DNA of 64,000 nt from positions 932,926 through 996,925 of the forward strand of contig NZ_BRZC01000004.1 of assembly GCF_030268005.1 (NCBI RefSeq), written 5' to 3'. Shown here in pieces: positions 25,475 through 33,922 of this stretch (within the stretch, counting starts at the first letter, position 1; every line of letters starts with the position of its first letter). The position numbers and the translations under genes are program-made. Source of the DNA: Microbacterium arabinogalactanolyticum. Lineage in GTDB: Bacteria > Actinomycetota > Actinomycetes > Actinomycetales > Microbacteriaceae. Below the pieces are notes generated by a model. That model saw only the letters and a list, made by a program, of their open reading frames with translations, searched no databases and was not told the DNA's origin.

Positions 25475-26446
25475 TCAGTCCTCCGTCAGGGCGGTGAAGG
25501 CGGTTTCGAGGGTGGGCGCCGTGATCTCCAGATCGTGTGCTCCCGACGCGAGGAGTGCGGCGGCCACAGCATCCGAGTCGGCCGCGCGCAGGGTGAGCCG
25601 ATCCGCGTCCACGCGCAGCTCGGTCACGTCGTCACGATCGCGCAGGGAGGAGAGGATCCCCTCGGCGCCGGCCTCGGGGAGGCTCGCGGCGACCGTCCTG
25701 GCGCCGAGCCCGGCGCGCAGCTGCGCCGTGGGCGCGTCCGCGACCACTCGGCCGTGGTTCATCACGACCGTGCGGCGGGCGAACTGCTCCGCCTCCTCCA
25801 GGTAGTGCGTGGCGAAGACGATGGTGCGCCCGGCATCGGCATCCGCCCGCATGACGTCCCAGAAGTTGCGGCGGGCGGTCACGTCCATGCCGGCGGTGGG
25901 CTCGTCGAGCACGAGCACGTCGGGGTCGGCGACCAGGGCCAGCGCGAACTTCACGCGCTGCTGCTCGCCACCGGAGCACTTCGACACCCGGCGGCGCGCG
26001 ATCTTCTCGAGATCGGTACGGGCCAGCACCTCGGGCACGCGGCCGAGCGCGGCCCTGCCGTGCAGCGAGGCGATCAGGCGCACGGTCTCGCCGACGGTGA
26101 GGTCGGAGAGCAGCCCGCCGGTCTGCAGCACGGCGGCGATGGAGCCGTCGGCGGTGGCGCGCGCGGGGCGGCCTCCGAGCACCTGGACGGTGCCCTCGTC
26201 GGCATCCGTGAGTCCGAGCAGCATGTCGAGCGTGGTCGTCTTGCCCGCACCGTTCGGCCCGAGCAGCGCGACGATCTCGCCGCGGCGGATGACGAGGTCG
26301 ACCCCGTCGACGGCCTGCACGCGGCGGTCACCCGTGCCGTAGCCCTTGCGCACGCCGCGCAGTTCGATCACGGCGTCCTGCTGATGCGCATCCTGGATGG
26401 CGGGAGCGGGGGTGACCCGCGTCTGCGGTGCTGCTGTCGTCTGCAT
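25475..26446 (-). CDS. ABC transporter ATP-binding protein (exporter)
   Basis: A 323-residue ATPase. Walker A is GPNGAGKTTTLDMLLG, the signature CSGGEQQRVKFALAL (Cys for Leu at its first position) and Walker B VLVLDEPTAGMD. The N-terminal 35 residues are low-complexity; the ATG at 26446 is preferred over a start at 26479, neither having a clear ribosome-binding site. The C-terminal 80 residues form the extra domain common in DrrA-like exporters. First gene of the operon. Confidence 0.9.
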   Translation of the reverse strand: MQTTAAPQTRVTPAPAIQDAHQQDAVIELRGVRKGYGTGDRRVQAVDGVDLVIRRGEIVALLGPNGAGKTTTLDMLLGLTDADEGTVQVLGGRPARATADGSIAAVLQTGGLLSDLTVGETVRLIASLHGRAALGRVPEVLARTDLEKIARRRVSKCSGGEQQRVKFALALVADPDVLVLDEPTAGMDVTARRNFWDVMRADADAGRTIVFATHYLEEAEQFARRTVVMNHGRVVADAPTAQLRAGLGARTVAASLPEAGAEGILSSLRDRDDVTELRVDADRLTLRAADSDAVAAALLASGAHDLEITAPTLETAFTALTED

Positions 26447-26489
26447 GTATCCAGCGTCGTCGGCGCGGGCGCCGGACACCGGAGGGCGA

Positions 26490-26525
26490 TGTCATGAGGT
26501 CGGCATGACAGATGTCATGCCGACC
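26490..26525. promoter_or_regulatory. Perfect 13-bp inverted repeat with TGTCATG array
   Basis: Arms 26498-26510 and 26513-26525 are perfectly complementary with a 2-bp centre. A further TGTCATG at 26490-26496 pairs with CATGACA at 26504-26510 across 7 bp, so three half-sites alternate in orientation. It lies 44-80 bp upstream of the ABC ATPase start and 6 bp after the monooxygenase stop. The symmetry suits a dimeric NarL/LuxR regulator; a role as terminator of the upstream gene is possible but no T-run is seen. Confidence 0.65.
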
Positions 26526-26530
26526 CGATG

Positions 26531-28399
26531 TCAGGATGCCGGCAGGAGGGCGCCCTCGAGAAACTCCGAGAGCCGGTCCACGGCGTCCAGCGGCAGGATC
26601 GCCGCCACGTACTGGTCGGGACGCACCACGACGACCACGCCGTCGCGGGAGAGCTCGCGCACGTCGAAGATGTCGTCGTGGCACCACACGGTGGGCGCCG
26701 CAGCGTACACCTTCTCCCAGTCCGTCAGTCCGAAGGGTCCGGTCTGCGGGCGGAACAGCGCCGGCGCGTCGGTGAACTCGAACTCGTCGTGACGCTGCTG
26801 GTAGATCGCCTTCACGTCGAACACGGCGTCCACGTCGCCGTCTCGCGGCGTGTAGCGCGCGAACACGGGCGTCACGGCATCCGCCCAGGCCGCCAGCTTC
26901 GTGGCATCCGCGTCGGCGAAGGCGTACACGCGCCAGCGCCCGTCGGCCGTCGCGTGGTGTCCGAGATGCACGGCGTTGCCGTCGCTGACCCGGGTGACCT
27001 CGGCCGACTTGAAGCGCTTGCCGAGAGGGAACCCGACGGCGAGCTCCTGCTGCGATGCGCCGTCGACGATCATGGACGGCTCGTACTGCGTCATGAACCC
27101 GGAGGGGAACTCCGCGGTGCCCAGGTAGAAGGTCGCGAGCTCCTGCGGGTCGGAGATCTCCTCGGGCTTGCGGGCCATGAGCGAGGACCACTCCTTGTCG
27201 AAGTCGATCAGCTGCTGGGCGACGGGACGGCGCTCGGCCCCGTAGGTCGAGAGCAGCTCCTGCGGAGCGCGCCCGCTGAGCACGTGCCCGAGCTTCCAGC
27301 CCAGGTTGAAGCCGTCCTGCATGGACACGTTCATGCCCTGGCCGGCCTTCGCGCTGTGCGTGTGGCAGGCGTCGCCCGTCAGGAAGACGCGGGGATGCCG
27401 GTCACCGTCCAGCGCGTCGTCGAATCCGTCGGTGACGCGGTGGCCGACCTCGTAGACGCTGTGCCAGGCGACCTGCTTCACGTCCAGCGTGTAGGGGTGC
27501 AGGATCTCGTTGGCCTTCTGGATGACGACCTCGAGCGGCGTGTGCTTGACCTGACGGTTGTCGCCCTCGGCGACCGCGCCCAGGTCGATGTACATCCGGC
27601 TGAGGTAGCCGCCCTCGCGCGGGATGTGCAGGATGTTGCCCGCCTCGGCGTTGATCGCGCACTTGGTGCGCCAGTCCGGGAAGTCGGTGTTGACGAGCAC
27701 GTCCATCACGCCCCAGGCGTGCGCCGCCATGGCGCCGACGTGCTTGCGGCCGATCGCCTCGCGCACCCCGCTGCGGGCGCCGTCGCAGCCCGCGACGTAC
27801 TTGGCGCGGATGGTGCGCTCCTCGCCCTCGCGGGGACCGGAGGTGTGCTTCACGCGCACCTCGACGGGGTACTCCCCCTCGTCCTGGACCGTGAGGCCCA
27901 CGAACTCGACGCCGTAGTCGGGGACGATGCGGCCGGGGCCGTGGGCGGCGGCCTCGGCGAAGTAGTCCAGCACGCGCGCCTGGTTCACGATCAGGTGCGG
28001 GAACTCACTGATCTTCAGCCCGTAGTCCTCGGTGCGCGAGGTGCGGATGATGTTCTCGCGGTTCTCGGGGTCGGGGCCCCAGAAGTTCATCCAGCCGATG
28101 TTGTACGCCTCGGCGATGATCCGCTCGGCGAACCCGAACGCCTGGAAGGTCTCGACGCTGCGGGGCTGGATGCCGTCGGCCTGACCGAGCTCCAGGCGGC
28201 CGGCACGGCGCTCGATGATGCGCGTGCTCACGGTCGGGAACTGCGACATCTGGGCGGCCAGCAGCATGCCCGCGGGACCGGAGCCGACGATGAGCACGTC
28301 CATCTCGTCGGGGAGGTCCGCCGGGCGGTCGATGCCCAGTCCTTCGGCGGGGAGCACGCGGGGCTCGCCGGACACGTAGCCGTGGTGGTGGAACTGCAT
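26531..28399 (-). CDS. FAD-dependent aromatic hydroxylase (phenol 2-monooxygenase / 3-hydroxybenzoate 4-monooxygenase type)
   Basis: A 622-residue class A flavoprotein monooxygenase. The Rossmann motif is VLIVGSGPAGMLL, the DG motif AGCDGARSGVREAIG and the GD motif FLTGDACHTHSAKAGQGMN. The last 180 residues form the thioredoxin-like domain seen in phenol hydroxylase and MobA. It adds a hydroxyl ortho to a phenolic OH using NAD(P)H and O2. Because the neighbouring island degrades homoprotocatechuate and lacks HpaBC, 4-hydroxyphenylacetate is a possible substrate; phenol or 3-hydroxybenzoate are the default family alternatives. It is divergent from the IclR gene. Confidence 0.9.
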   Translation of the reverse strand: MQFHHHGYVSGEPRVLPAEGLGIDRPADLPDEMDVLIVGSGPAGMLLAAQMSQFPTVSTRIIERRAGRLELGQADGIQPRSVETFQAFGFAERIIAEAYNIGWMNFWGPDPENRENIIRTSRTEDYGLKISEFPHLIVNQARVLDYFAEAAAHGPGRIVPDYGVEFVGLTVQDEGEYPVEVRVKHTSGPREGEERTIRAKYVAGCDGARSGVREAIGRKHVGAMAAHAWGVMDVLVNTDFPDWRTKCAINAEAGNILHIPREGGYLSRMYIDLGAVAEGDNRQVKHTPLEVVIQKANEILHPYTLDVKQVAWHSVYEVGHRVTDGFDDALDGDRHPRVFLTGDACHTHSAKAGQGMNVSMQDGFNLGWKLGHVLSGRAPQELLSTYGAERRPVAQQLIDFDKEWSSLMARKPEEISDPQELATFYLGTAEFPSGFMTQYEPSMIVDGASQQELAVGFPLGKRFKSAEVTRVSDGNAVHLGHHATADGRWRVYAFADADATKLAAWADAVTPVFARYTPRDGDVDAVFDVKAIYQQRHDEFEFTDAPALFRPQTGPFGLTDWEKVYAAAPTVWCHDDIFDVRELSRDGVVVVVRPDQYVAAILPLDAVDRLSEFLEGALLPAS

Positions 28400-28452
28400 C
28401 GTCGGGTCCTTCCCTGGACTGCATCGTCAGGTCTTGCGCGGCAGGAACGCGT

Positions 28453-28487
28453 GTTCTATATTCGAACGCACCGTTCTACTATTGAAC
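28453..28487. promoter_or_regulatory. Tandem GTTC-N7-GAAC operators (IclR type)
   Basis: Two 15-bp sites, 28453-28467 and 28473-28487, share the form GTTC-N7-GAAC and begin 20 bp apart, about two helical turns. They lie between the divergent monooxygenase and IclR genes. A 10-bp perfect palindrome TCGTATACGA follows at 28491-28500. Spacing and symmetry fit two IclR dimers bound on one face of the DNA. Confidence 0.7.
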
Positions 28488-28546
28488 AGATCGTATACGA
28501 CGAGCGGATGCCCTGACAAGAGCCGCCCGCGACCGAAGGAGCCACC

Positions 28547-29236
28547 GTGCCCGCCGCCCCCGCCTCGCAGACGCTGAGCCGCGGCATCCGGATCCTGGAG
28601 ATCCTCGCCGACGGCCCCCTCTCGATCGACGAGGTCGCCGCACGGCTCGACGTGCATCGCTCGATCGCCTATCGACTCCTGCGCACGCTCGAGGATCATC
28701 GGCTCGTGGCGCGCAACGCGTCGGGGCTCGCGGCGCTGGGCCCGCGGATGGCGGCACTCGCCGCGGGAGTCGCACACGACCTGCAGGCCGAGGCGCTCCC
28801 CGAGCTCACGGCGGTCGCCAACGAGTTCGCCCTCACCGCGTTCCTGGCGGTGCTCGACGGCGACGAGGTCATCACGCTCACCAGCGTCGAGCCCCGCCAT
28901 GCGGTCGCCAACGTCGCGCAGCGGCCTGGCACGCGGCATCCGGTCACGGCCGGGGCGCCGGGCAAGGCGATCCTCTCGCAGCTGGTGGATGCCGAATGGC
29001 CGGACGTCTCCGCGGCGCTGCGCGCCGAGGTGGCAGAGGCGCGTGCCCGCGGCTACGCGACCAGCCATGACGAGGTCATCCCGAATCTGCACTCGATCGC
29101 CGTGCCGCTCTCGCTGCGCGGCCGGCGCCCGGCCGCACTGGCCGTCGTGCACGTCGCCTCCCGGCATCCGGACGCCGAGATCGCCACCCGTCTACAGGAG
29201 TCGGCGACCGCGATCCGCGAGGCGCTCGGGGGCTGA
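28547..29236 (+). CDS. IclR-family transcriptional regulator
   Basis: A 229-residue regulator. The winged helix-turn-helix (residues 5-65) reads LSRGIRILEILADG, then IDEVAARLDVHRSIAYRLL; the C-terminal effector domain follows with RPGTRHPVTAGAPGKAILS. Start is a GTG at 28547 with GAAGGAG upstream. IclR proteins often control catabolism of phenolic acids; this one probably controls the adjacent monooxygenase through the sites at 28453-28487. Confidence 0.9.
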   Translation: MPAAPASQTLSRGIRILEILADGPLSIDEVAARLDVHRSIAYRLLRTLEDHRLVARNASGLAALGPRMAALAAGVAHDLQAEALPELTAVANEFALTAFLAVLDGDEVITLTSVEPRHAVANVAQRPGTRHPVTAGAPGKAILSQLVDAEWPDVSAALRAEVAEARARGYATSHDEVIPNLHSIAVPLSLRGRRPAALAVVHVASRHPDAEIATRLQESATAIREALGG

Positions 29237-29286
29237 TCGGTCTGCCCGCGGGCATCCGTTCCGCCGCAGAGACGCACAGGAAGCGC

Positions 29287-30783
29287 TCAGTCCCCCACCA
29301 CCTGCACCACCTGCGTGTCGCCCGTGCCCCGGCCGATGCCGGAGTAGACCTCGGGCCTGGCGCGCTTCAGCCAGACGCCCCAGGCGATGCCCACCAAGCC
29401 GGGCACGATCACCAGCGCGGGGAGAAGGAAGGTCGCGAGCGTCGGCTCCGACTGATCCAGCAGCACGTTGAAGTTCGCGAGGATCAGGATCAGCACCACC
29501 ACCAGCACGATGCCCGAGATGATCGGGGCGATCAGGCGCGAGCCGACGCCGACGTCCCGGTGGTTCTGCCTGAAGTAGCCGACCACGGCGAAGGCGACGA
29601 CCGCCATCAGCAGCACGAGGCCCAGCGCACCGGTGTTGGTCAGCCAGGAGAACAACGTCACCACGGGGAACAGCGGTCCCAGCTCGGAGCCGGCGCCGGC
29701 GATCGCGAAGATCACGATCACGACGATCGCCAGCACGGTCTGGGCGATCGACCCCGCCCACGGAGCTCCGTTGCGCACTGCCGACAGCCGCACCGGAAGC
29801 ACACGCTCCCTGCCGAGCGAGAACAGGTAACGGGCGACCGCGTTGTGGAACGAGACGAGCGCGGCGAACAGGCTGGTGATGAACAGCACCGAGGTGATGT
29901 CGACGAAGAGCACTCCGATGTGCTCGGCCACGAAGCTGAAGAAGAGCGGCGGGCCGGCTTCCTCGGCCGGGATCCCGCCCGAGGTGATCTTCGACGGGCC
30001 GACGGCGAGCGCGAGCGCCCAGGACGACAGCGCGTAGAAGCCGCCGATGATCAGCACCGCGCTGAAGGTGGCACGGGCGACGGTGCGCTTGGGATCCTTC
30101 GCCTCCTCGCCGTAGATCGCGGCGGACTCGAAGCCCATGAACGCGGCGATGCCGAACACCAGGACTGCGCCGATGCCCGGCGTGAACAGCTCGGTCGGAG
30201 AGATCGGCTGCGCGGTGAAGCCCTCGGTGGGCTGCGCGAACGCGACGACGTCGAACACCAGCACGGCCACGAACTCCAGGCTCACGATCACGCCCAGCAC
30301 CTTGGCCGACAGATCCACCCGGTTGACGCCCATCACGGCGACGACGGCGATGCACACCAGCACCGGAGCCCACCACGGCACGTCGACGCCGAGCTTCTCG
30401 TTCAGCAGCATCGACACCTGGAACCCGAACATGCCGTAGATGCCGATCTGCATGCAGTTGTACGACACCAGCGCGATCAGCGATCCCCCCACCCCGACAG
30501 GTCGACCGAGACCGCGCGCGGCGTAGGAGTAGAAGGCGCCGGCGTTCGTGATGAAACGGCTCATCGCCGCATAGCCGATCGCGAACACGGCGAGCACAGC
30601 GCCCAGCAGCACGTAACCGATCGGCACCGCGGTCGACCCGGTGACCGAGTAGGCGGTGGTCACGCCACCTGCGACGACCGTCAGGGGAGCGGATGCCGCG
30701 ATGATCATCACCGTGATGGACGGGACGCCGAGTCGCCCCCGACTCGTGGAGGTGGGAGAGGTCTGTGCGAGATGGGCGCTCAT
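29287..30783 (-). CDS. APC-family amino acid/amine permease
   Basis: A 498-residue permease with about 12 hydrophobic segments. The first conserved stretch is IAASAPLTVVAGGVTTAY, and the loop FMGFESAAIYGEEAKDPKRTV is typical of the APC family. It faces away from the TetR and amine oxidase genes, so it may import the amine oxidised by the enzyme at 31548-32879. It converges on the IclR gene across 50 nt containing only a 12-bp palindrome (29243-29254). Confidence 0.9.
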   Translation of the reverse strand: MSAHLAQTSPTSTSRGRLGVPSITVMIIAASAPLTVVAGGVTTAYSVTGSTAVPIGYVLLGAVLAVFAIGYAAMSRFITNAGAFYSYAARGLGRPVGVGGSLIALVSYNCMQIGIYGMFGFQVSMLLNEKLGVDVPWWAPVLVCIAVVAVMGVNRVDLSAKVLGVIVSLEFVAVLVFDVVAFAQPTEGFTAQPISPTELFTPGIGAVLVFGIAAFMGFESAAIYGEEAKDPKRTVARATFSAVLIIGGFYALSSWALALAVGPSKITSGGIPAEEAGPPLFFSFVAEHIGVLFVDITSVLFITSLFAALVSFHNAVARYLFSLGRERVLPVRLSAVRNGAPWAGSIAQTVLAIVVIVIFAIAGAGSELGPLFPVVTLFSWLTNTGALGLVLLMAVVAFAVVGYFRQNHRDVGVGSRLIAPIISGIVLVVVLILILANFNVLLDQSEPTLATFLLPALVIVPGLVGIAWGVWLKRARPEVYSGIGRGTGDTQVVQVVGD

Positions 30784-30907
30784 GGGAACTCCTGCGTTCG
30801 TGAGTGCGTCGGGTGGATGCCGTCCATCGTCATCCGCGCGGTTCCGCTGATGTTGTCATCGCGCGCATCCGTGTTGTCCGCTCGTGCAGGCATCACCCGG
30901 AACCACC

Positions 30908-30920
30908 TAGGGTACTGGTG
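30908..30920 (+). promoter_or_regulatory. -10 element of a probable leaderless transcript (tetR)
   Basis: TAGGGT (30908-30913) is followed by 6 nt and the GTG start at 30920. No ribosome-binding site precedes the start, so the mRNA probably begins at or beside the start codon. The remaining gap 30784-30907 shows no other clear feature. Confidence 0.5.
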
Positions 30921-31468
30921 TGACCAGCTCTCCCGGGCGCGAGGCACTGCTGCGCGCCACCGTATCCGTCGTCGCCGACAGCGGCCTCCGCGCGCTCACC
31001 TACCGCGAGGTGGCGGCACGAGCGGGCGTCTCGCACGGTCTGGTGCGCCATCATTTCGGCTCACGAGACCAGCTGATCGCCGCCGCACTCGAGTTCGCCA
31101 TCGCGGAGAGCCTGCGCGAGACGAGCATGGATGAGGCACCCGCGGATGCCGCGGAGTTCGCGGCCGGCATCGAATCCCTGGCGGCGCGCAGCACAGACGC
31201 GCAGGCGTTCCAGTACGAGCTGCTGCTGGAGTCACGGCGCCGCCCCGAGCTGCGCGAGCACGTGGAGCGCTACTACGAGACCTACCGGCTCGCCAACCGA
31301 AGGCGTCTGACCGAGCTGGGAGTGCAGGACGAGGAGCTGATCGACGCGATCTGGTTCGCGCTCGACGGCATCGTGCTCAAGCAGCTCACGCTGGGCGGAG
31401 GCGAGGACATCGATCGGGTGCTCGCCCGCATCCGCCGGCTGATCACGGAGGCGGCCCGCTCCGCCTGA
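30920..31468 (+). CDS. TetR-family transcriptional regulator
   Basis: A 182-residue regulator. The helix-turn-helix covers residues 5-55 (ALTYREVAARAGVSHGLVRHHFGSR). The C-terminal part is helical and of unknown ligand. It lies directly upstream of the amine oxidase, whose promoter carries a perfect 16-bp palindrome at 31489-31504; repression of that gene and of the divergent APC permease is likely. Confidence 0.9.
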   Translation: MTSSPGREALLRATVSVVADSGLRALTYREVAARAGVSHGLVRHHFGSRDQLIAAALEFAIAESLRETSMDEAPADAAEFAAGIESLAARSTDAQAFQYELLLESRRRPELREHVERYYETYRLANRRRLTELGVQDEELIDAIWFALDGIVLKQLTLGGGEDIDRVLARIRRLITEAARSA

Positions 31469-31484
31469 TCCGCGAACGATTCGC

Positions 31485-31513
31485 TTGACTATCCAATTGG
31501 ATAGCCATACGCT
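31485..31513 (+). promoter_or_regulatory. Amine oxidase promoter with a perfect 16-bp operator
   Basis: TTGACT (31485-31490), a 17-bp spacer and TACGCT (31508-31513) form a sigma-70-type promoter. The spacer carries the perfect palindrome CTATCCAATTGGATAG (31489-31504). A repressor bound here would exclude polymerase. The TetR gene immediately upstream is the obvious candidate. Confidence 0.7.
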
Positions 31514-31547
31514 CAGGTCCACACCTCAGGACCAAAGGCGGTTTTTC

Positions 31548-32879
31548 ATGGCTGGCACCACCCCTCCCCGCGTCGCGATCGTCGGAGCCGGATTCGCCGG
31601 GCTCGTCGCGGCGCGCGAGCTCGAAGCAGCGGGCATCGACGTCGAGATCTACGAGGCGCGCGACCGCATCGGCGGGCGCGCCTGGACAGACGAGCGTCTC
31701 GGACATCAGCTGGAGATGGGCGCGACGTGGGTGCACTGGATGCAGCCGTTCGTGTGGACCGAGATCACGCGCTACGGGCAGGGCATCCACCCCAGCCCGA
31801 TCGCCGACGACGCGTACTGGCTCAGCGACGGCGAGGTGCACCACGGCACAGAGGCCGAGCTCGACGAGAGACTCGCCCGCCCGCAGGAGCGCATCTTCGA
31901 AGGGTCCCGCGAGTTCTTCCCCTACCCCCACGAACCGCTGGGTGTGCTCGACTCCGGCGATGCGCACCTCATCGAGCGCTTCCGCGCCGCGGACCAGGGC
32001 AGTGTGCTCGACGCGCTGCGAGGCGGGGACTTCACCCAGGAGGAGATCGACCTCGCCGACGCGTACTGGTCCGCCGGCTACAACGGCCGCACCGCGACGG
32101 CGTCGCCGCTGATGGCCAAGCACTGGGCGGCGCTCAGCGATCATCGCCTCTCACTGCTCGACGAGCAGACCCTGCGCTTCAAGCTCGACGGCGGCATGCA
32201 GGGCATCTACCGCGCGATCGCCGCCGACCTGCGTGCGCCGATCCGGCTCAGCACCGCTGTGACCGCCGTCGCCCACGACGCCGACGGCGCTCGCCTCACG
32301 CTCGCCGACGGGACCGCCGTCGAAGCGGATGCCGTGATCGTCACCGCCCCGCTCGGCGCCCTGGACGGCATCGCCTTCTCCCCCGCGCTCCCCGCCCCCG
32401 CCCAGCAGGTCATCGACGACGGCTTCAACTGCACGGGCTTCAAGATCTGGATCCGCATCCGGGGGAAGCACTCCCTGATCGCCTATGCCCCCACCGGCAA
32501 CCCGATCGCACTGGTGCGCAGTGAGTACTTCGACGACGACAGCACGATCCTGGTGGGCTTCGGTCCCGACCATTCGCAGATCGACCTGACCGATGCCGCG
32601 CACGTGCAGGAGATCGTGCGACGCTGGCGTCCCGACCTCGAGGTGCTGGAGTGCACCGGGCACGACTGGGTCGCCGACCCCTGGTCGGGGCAGACCTGGG
32701 CCACGCCGCGCTCGGGCCAGTTCCTGGAGGGCTGGAGCCTGTTCCGCGACACCGGCACGCGCCTGCGCTTCGCCGGCGCGGACTGGGCGAAGGGCTGGAA
32801 CGGCGTCGTGGTCGACGGCGCCATCGAGACCGGCATCACCACCGCCCGCGGCCTGATCGACGAGTTCCGGCGGGGCTGA
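31548..32879 (+). CDS. Flavin-containing amine oxidase
   Basis: A 443-residue FAD amine oxidase of the monoamine/putrescine oxidase family. The dinucleotide motif is AIVGAGFAGLVAARELEAAG, followed by ARDRIGGRAW; the C-terminal flavin contact reads LRFAGADWAKGWNGVVVDGA. It oxidises a primary amine to aldehyde, ammonia and H2O2. Start is the ATG at 31548 where the Rossmann fold begins; an earlier in-frame start overlaps the promoter. The next genes encode an AraC regulator and an aldehyde dehydrogenase, giving amine to aldehyde to acid. Confidence 0.92.
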   Translation: MAGTTPPRVAIVGAGFAGLVAARELEAAGIDVEIYEARDRIGGRAWTDERLGHQLEMGATWVHWMQPFVWTEITRYGQGIHPSPIADDAYWLSDGEVHHGTEAELDERLARPQERIFEGSREFFPYPHEPLGVLDSGDAHLIERFRAADQGSVLDALRGGDFTQEEIDLADAYWSAGYNGRTATASPLMAKHWAALSDHRLSLLDEQTLRFKLDGGMQGIYRAIAADLRAPIRLSTAVTAVAHDADGARLTLADGTAVEADAVIVTAPLGALDGIAFSPALPAPAQQVIDDGFNCTGFKIWIRIRGKHSLIAYAPTGNPIALVRSEYFDDDSTILVGFGPDHSQIDLTDAAHVQEIVRRWRPDLEVLECTGHDWVADPWSGQTWATPRSGQFLEGWSLFRDTGTRLRFAGADWAKGWNGVVVDGAIETGITTARGLIDEFRRG

Positions 32880-32884
32880 CGACC

Positions 32885-33922
32885 ATGCGGGCCTTGAGAG
32901 CGCCAGTCGCCGAGGTGCAGGCCGGCACGGCGAGCATCGCAGCCGGGCGGGCCGACGTCGACTGGGACTTCACCCGGTTCCGCGCCGCGGTGAACGATTC
33001 CTTCGTGCCGTTGCAGGTCACATCCGACCATCCGGGATCGTTCCGCGGCCGTATCAGCCATTCCGATGCCGGAGGCGTGCACGTCGCCGTCGTCGATGCC
33101 GACGAGCACGTCGTCGAGCGCACTCCCGCGCTGATCGCGGCGCGACCGCGACACTGCTTCAAGGTGGGCATGCTGACGGCCGGGCACGGGATGCTGGTGC
33201 AGGACGGCCGCGAGGTGCTGATGCGGCCCGGGATGCTGGCGGTCTACGACACCGAGCGACCCTACACGCTCGCCTTCGACGGCCCGTTCCGCAACCTGGT
33301 GGTGATGCTGCCGGCCGCGGACCTCGGTCTGCCACTGGACGCCGTGCGCACCCTGACCGCCGCATCCCTCGGCGGCGGTCAGGGCGGAGCCGGGGCACTC
33401 GTGCTCCCCTACCTGCACGGTCTTGCGGAGCATCCGGAGATCCTCGCAGGGTCTTCGGGGGCCCGGATCGCGCGCAGCACGGTCGATCTGATCGCCACCC
33501 TGCTCTCGCAGGAGCTGGCGCTCAGCGGCGCGGACGCCGATCCCCGGGCGCGCCTGTTCGCCGACATCCTCGATTTCATCGATCTGCATCTGAGTGACCC
33601 TGCGCTCGACCCTGCCGCGATCGCTTCCCGGCACTTCATCTCCCAGCGATCGCTGCACGCCCTGTTCCAGGAGAACGGTCAGACGGTCGCAGGCCGGGTG
33701 CGCCGGCGCCGGCTGGAGATGTGCCGCATCAGACTCGCGGATGCCGCGTTCCAGGACCACTCGATCATGAGCATCGCCTCGGCCTGCGGCTTCGCGGACG
33801 CCGCGAACTTCAGCCGCGCATATCGCGCGGAGTTCGGATGCTCACCCAGCCAGACCCGATCAGTCCTCACCTCCACCACTCCCATCACGACCGAGGAGCA
33901 CCGCAATGTCCACCGCCTTTGA
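32885..33922 (+). CDS. AraC-family transcriptional regulator (FeaR-like layout)
   Basis: A 345-residue regulator with an N-terminal ligand-binding domain of the AraC_binding_2 type (about residues 40-200) and a C-terminal AraC helix-turn-helix (about 240-338; SIMSIASACGFADAANFSRAYRA). Its place between an amine oxidase and an aldehyde dehydrogenase matches the arrangement known for FeaR, an activator of aromatic amine catabolism; orthology is not proven. The 3' end overlaps the dehydrogenase gene by 17 nt. Confidence 0.88.
   Translation: MRALRAPVAEVQAGTASIAAGRADVDWDFTRFRAAVNDSFVPLQVTSDHPGSFRGRISHSDAGGVHVAVVDADEHVVERTPALIAARPRHCFKVGMLTAGHGMLVQDGREVLMRPGMLAVYDTERPYTLAFDGPFRNLVVMLPAADLGLPLDAVRTLTAASLGGGQGGAGALVLPYLHGLAEHPEILAGSSGARIARSTVDLIATLLSQELALSGADADPRARLFADILDFIDLHLSDPALDPAAIASRHFISQRSLHALFQENGQTVAGRVRRRRLEMCRIRLADAAFQDHSIMSIASACGFADAANFSRAYRAEFGCSPSQTRSVLTSTTPITTEEHRNVHRL

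Noticed and set aside
26528..28516. 662-codon plus-strand frame opposite the FAD monooxygenase
   Set aside because: The minus-strand product has complete FAD motifs; this frame has none.
29243..29254. TGCCCGCGGGCA palindrome as a terminator
   Set aside because: A 12-bp palindrome without a loop cannot form a good hairpin and arises easily in GC-rich DNA.
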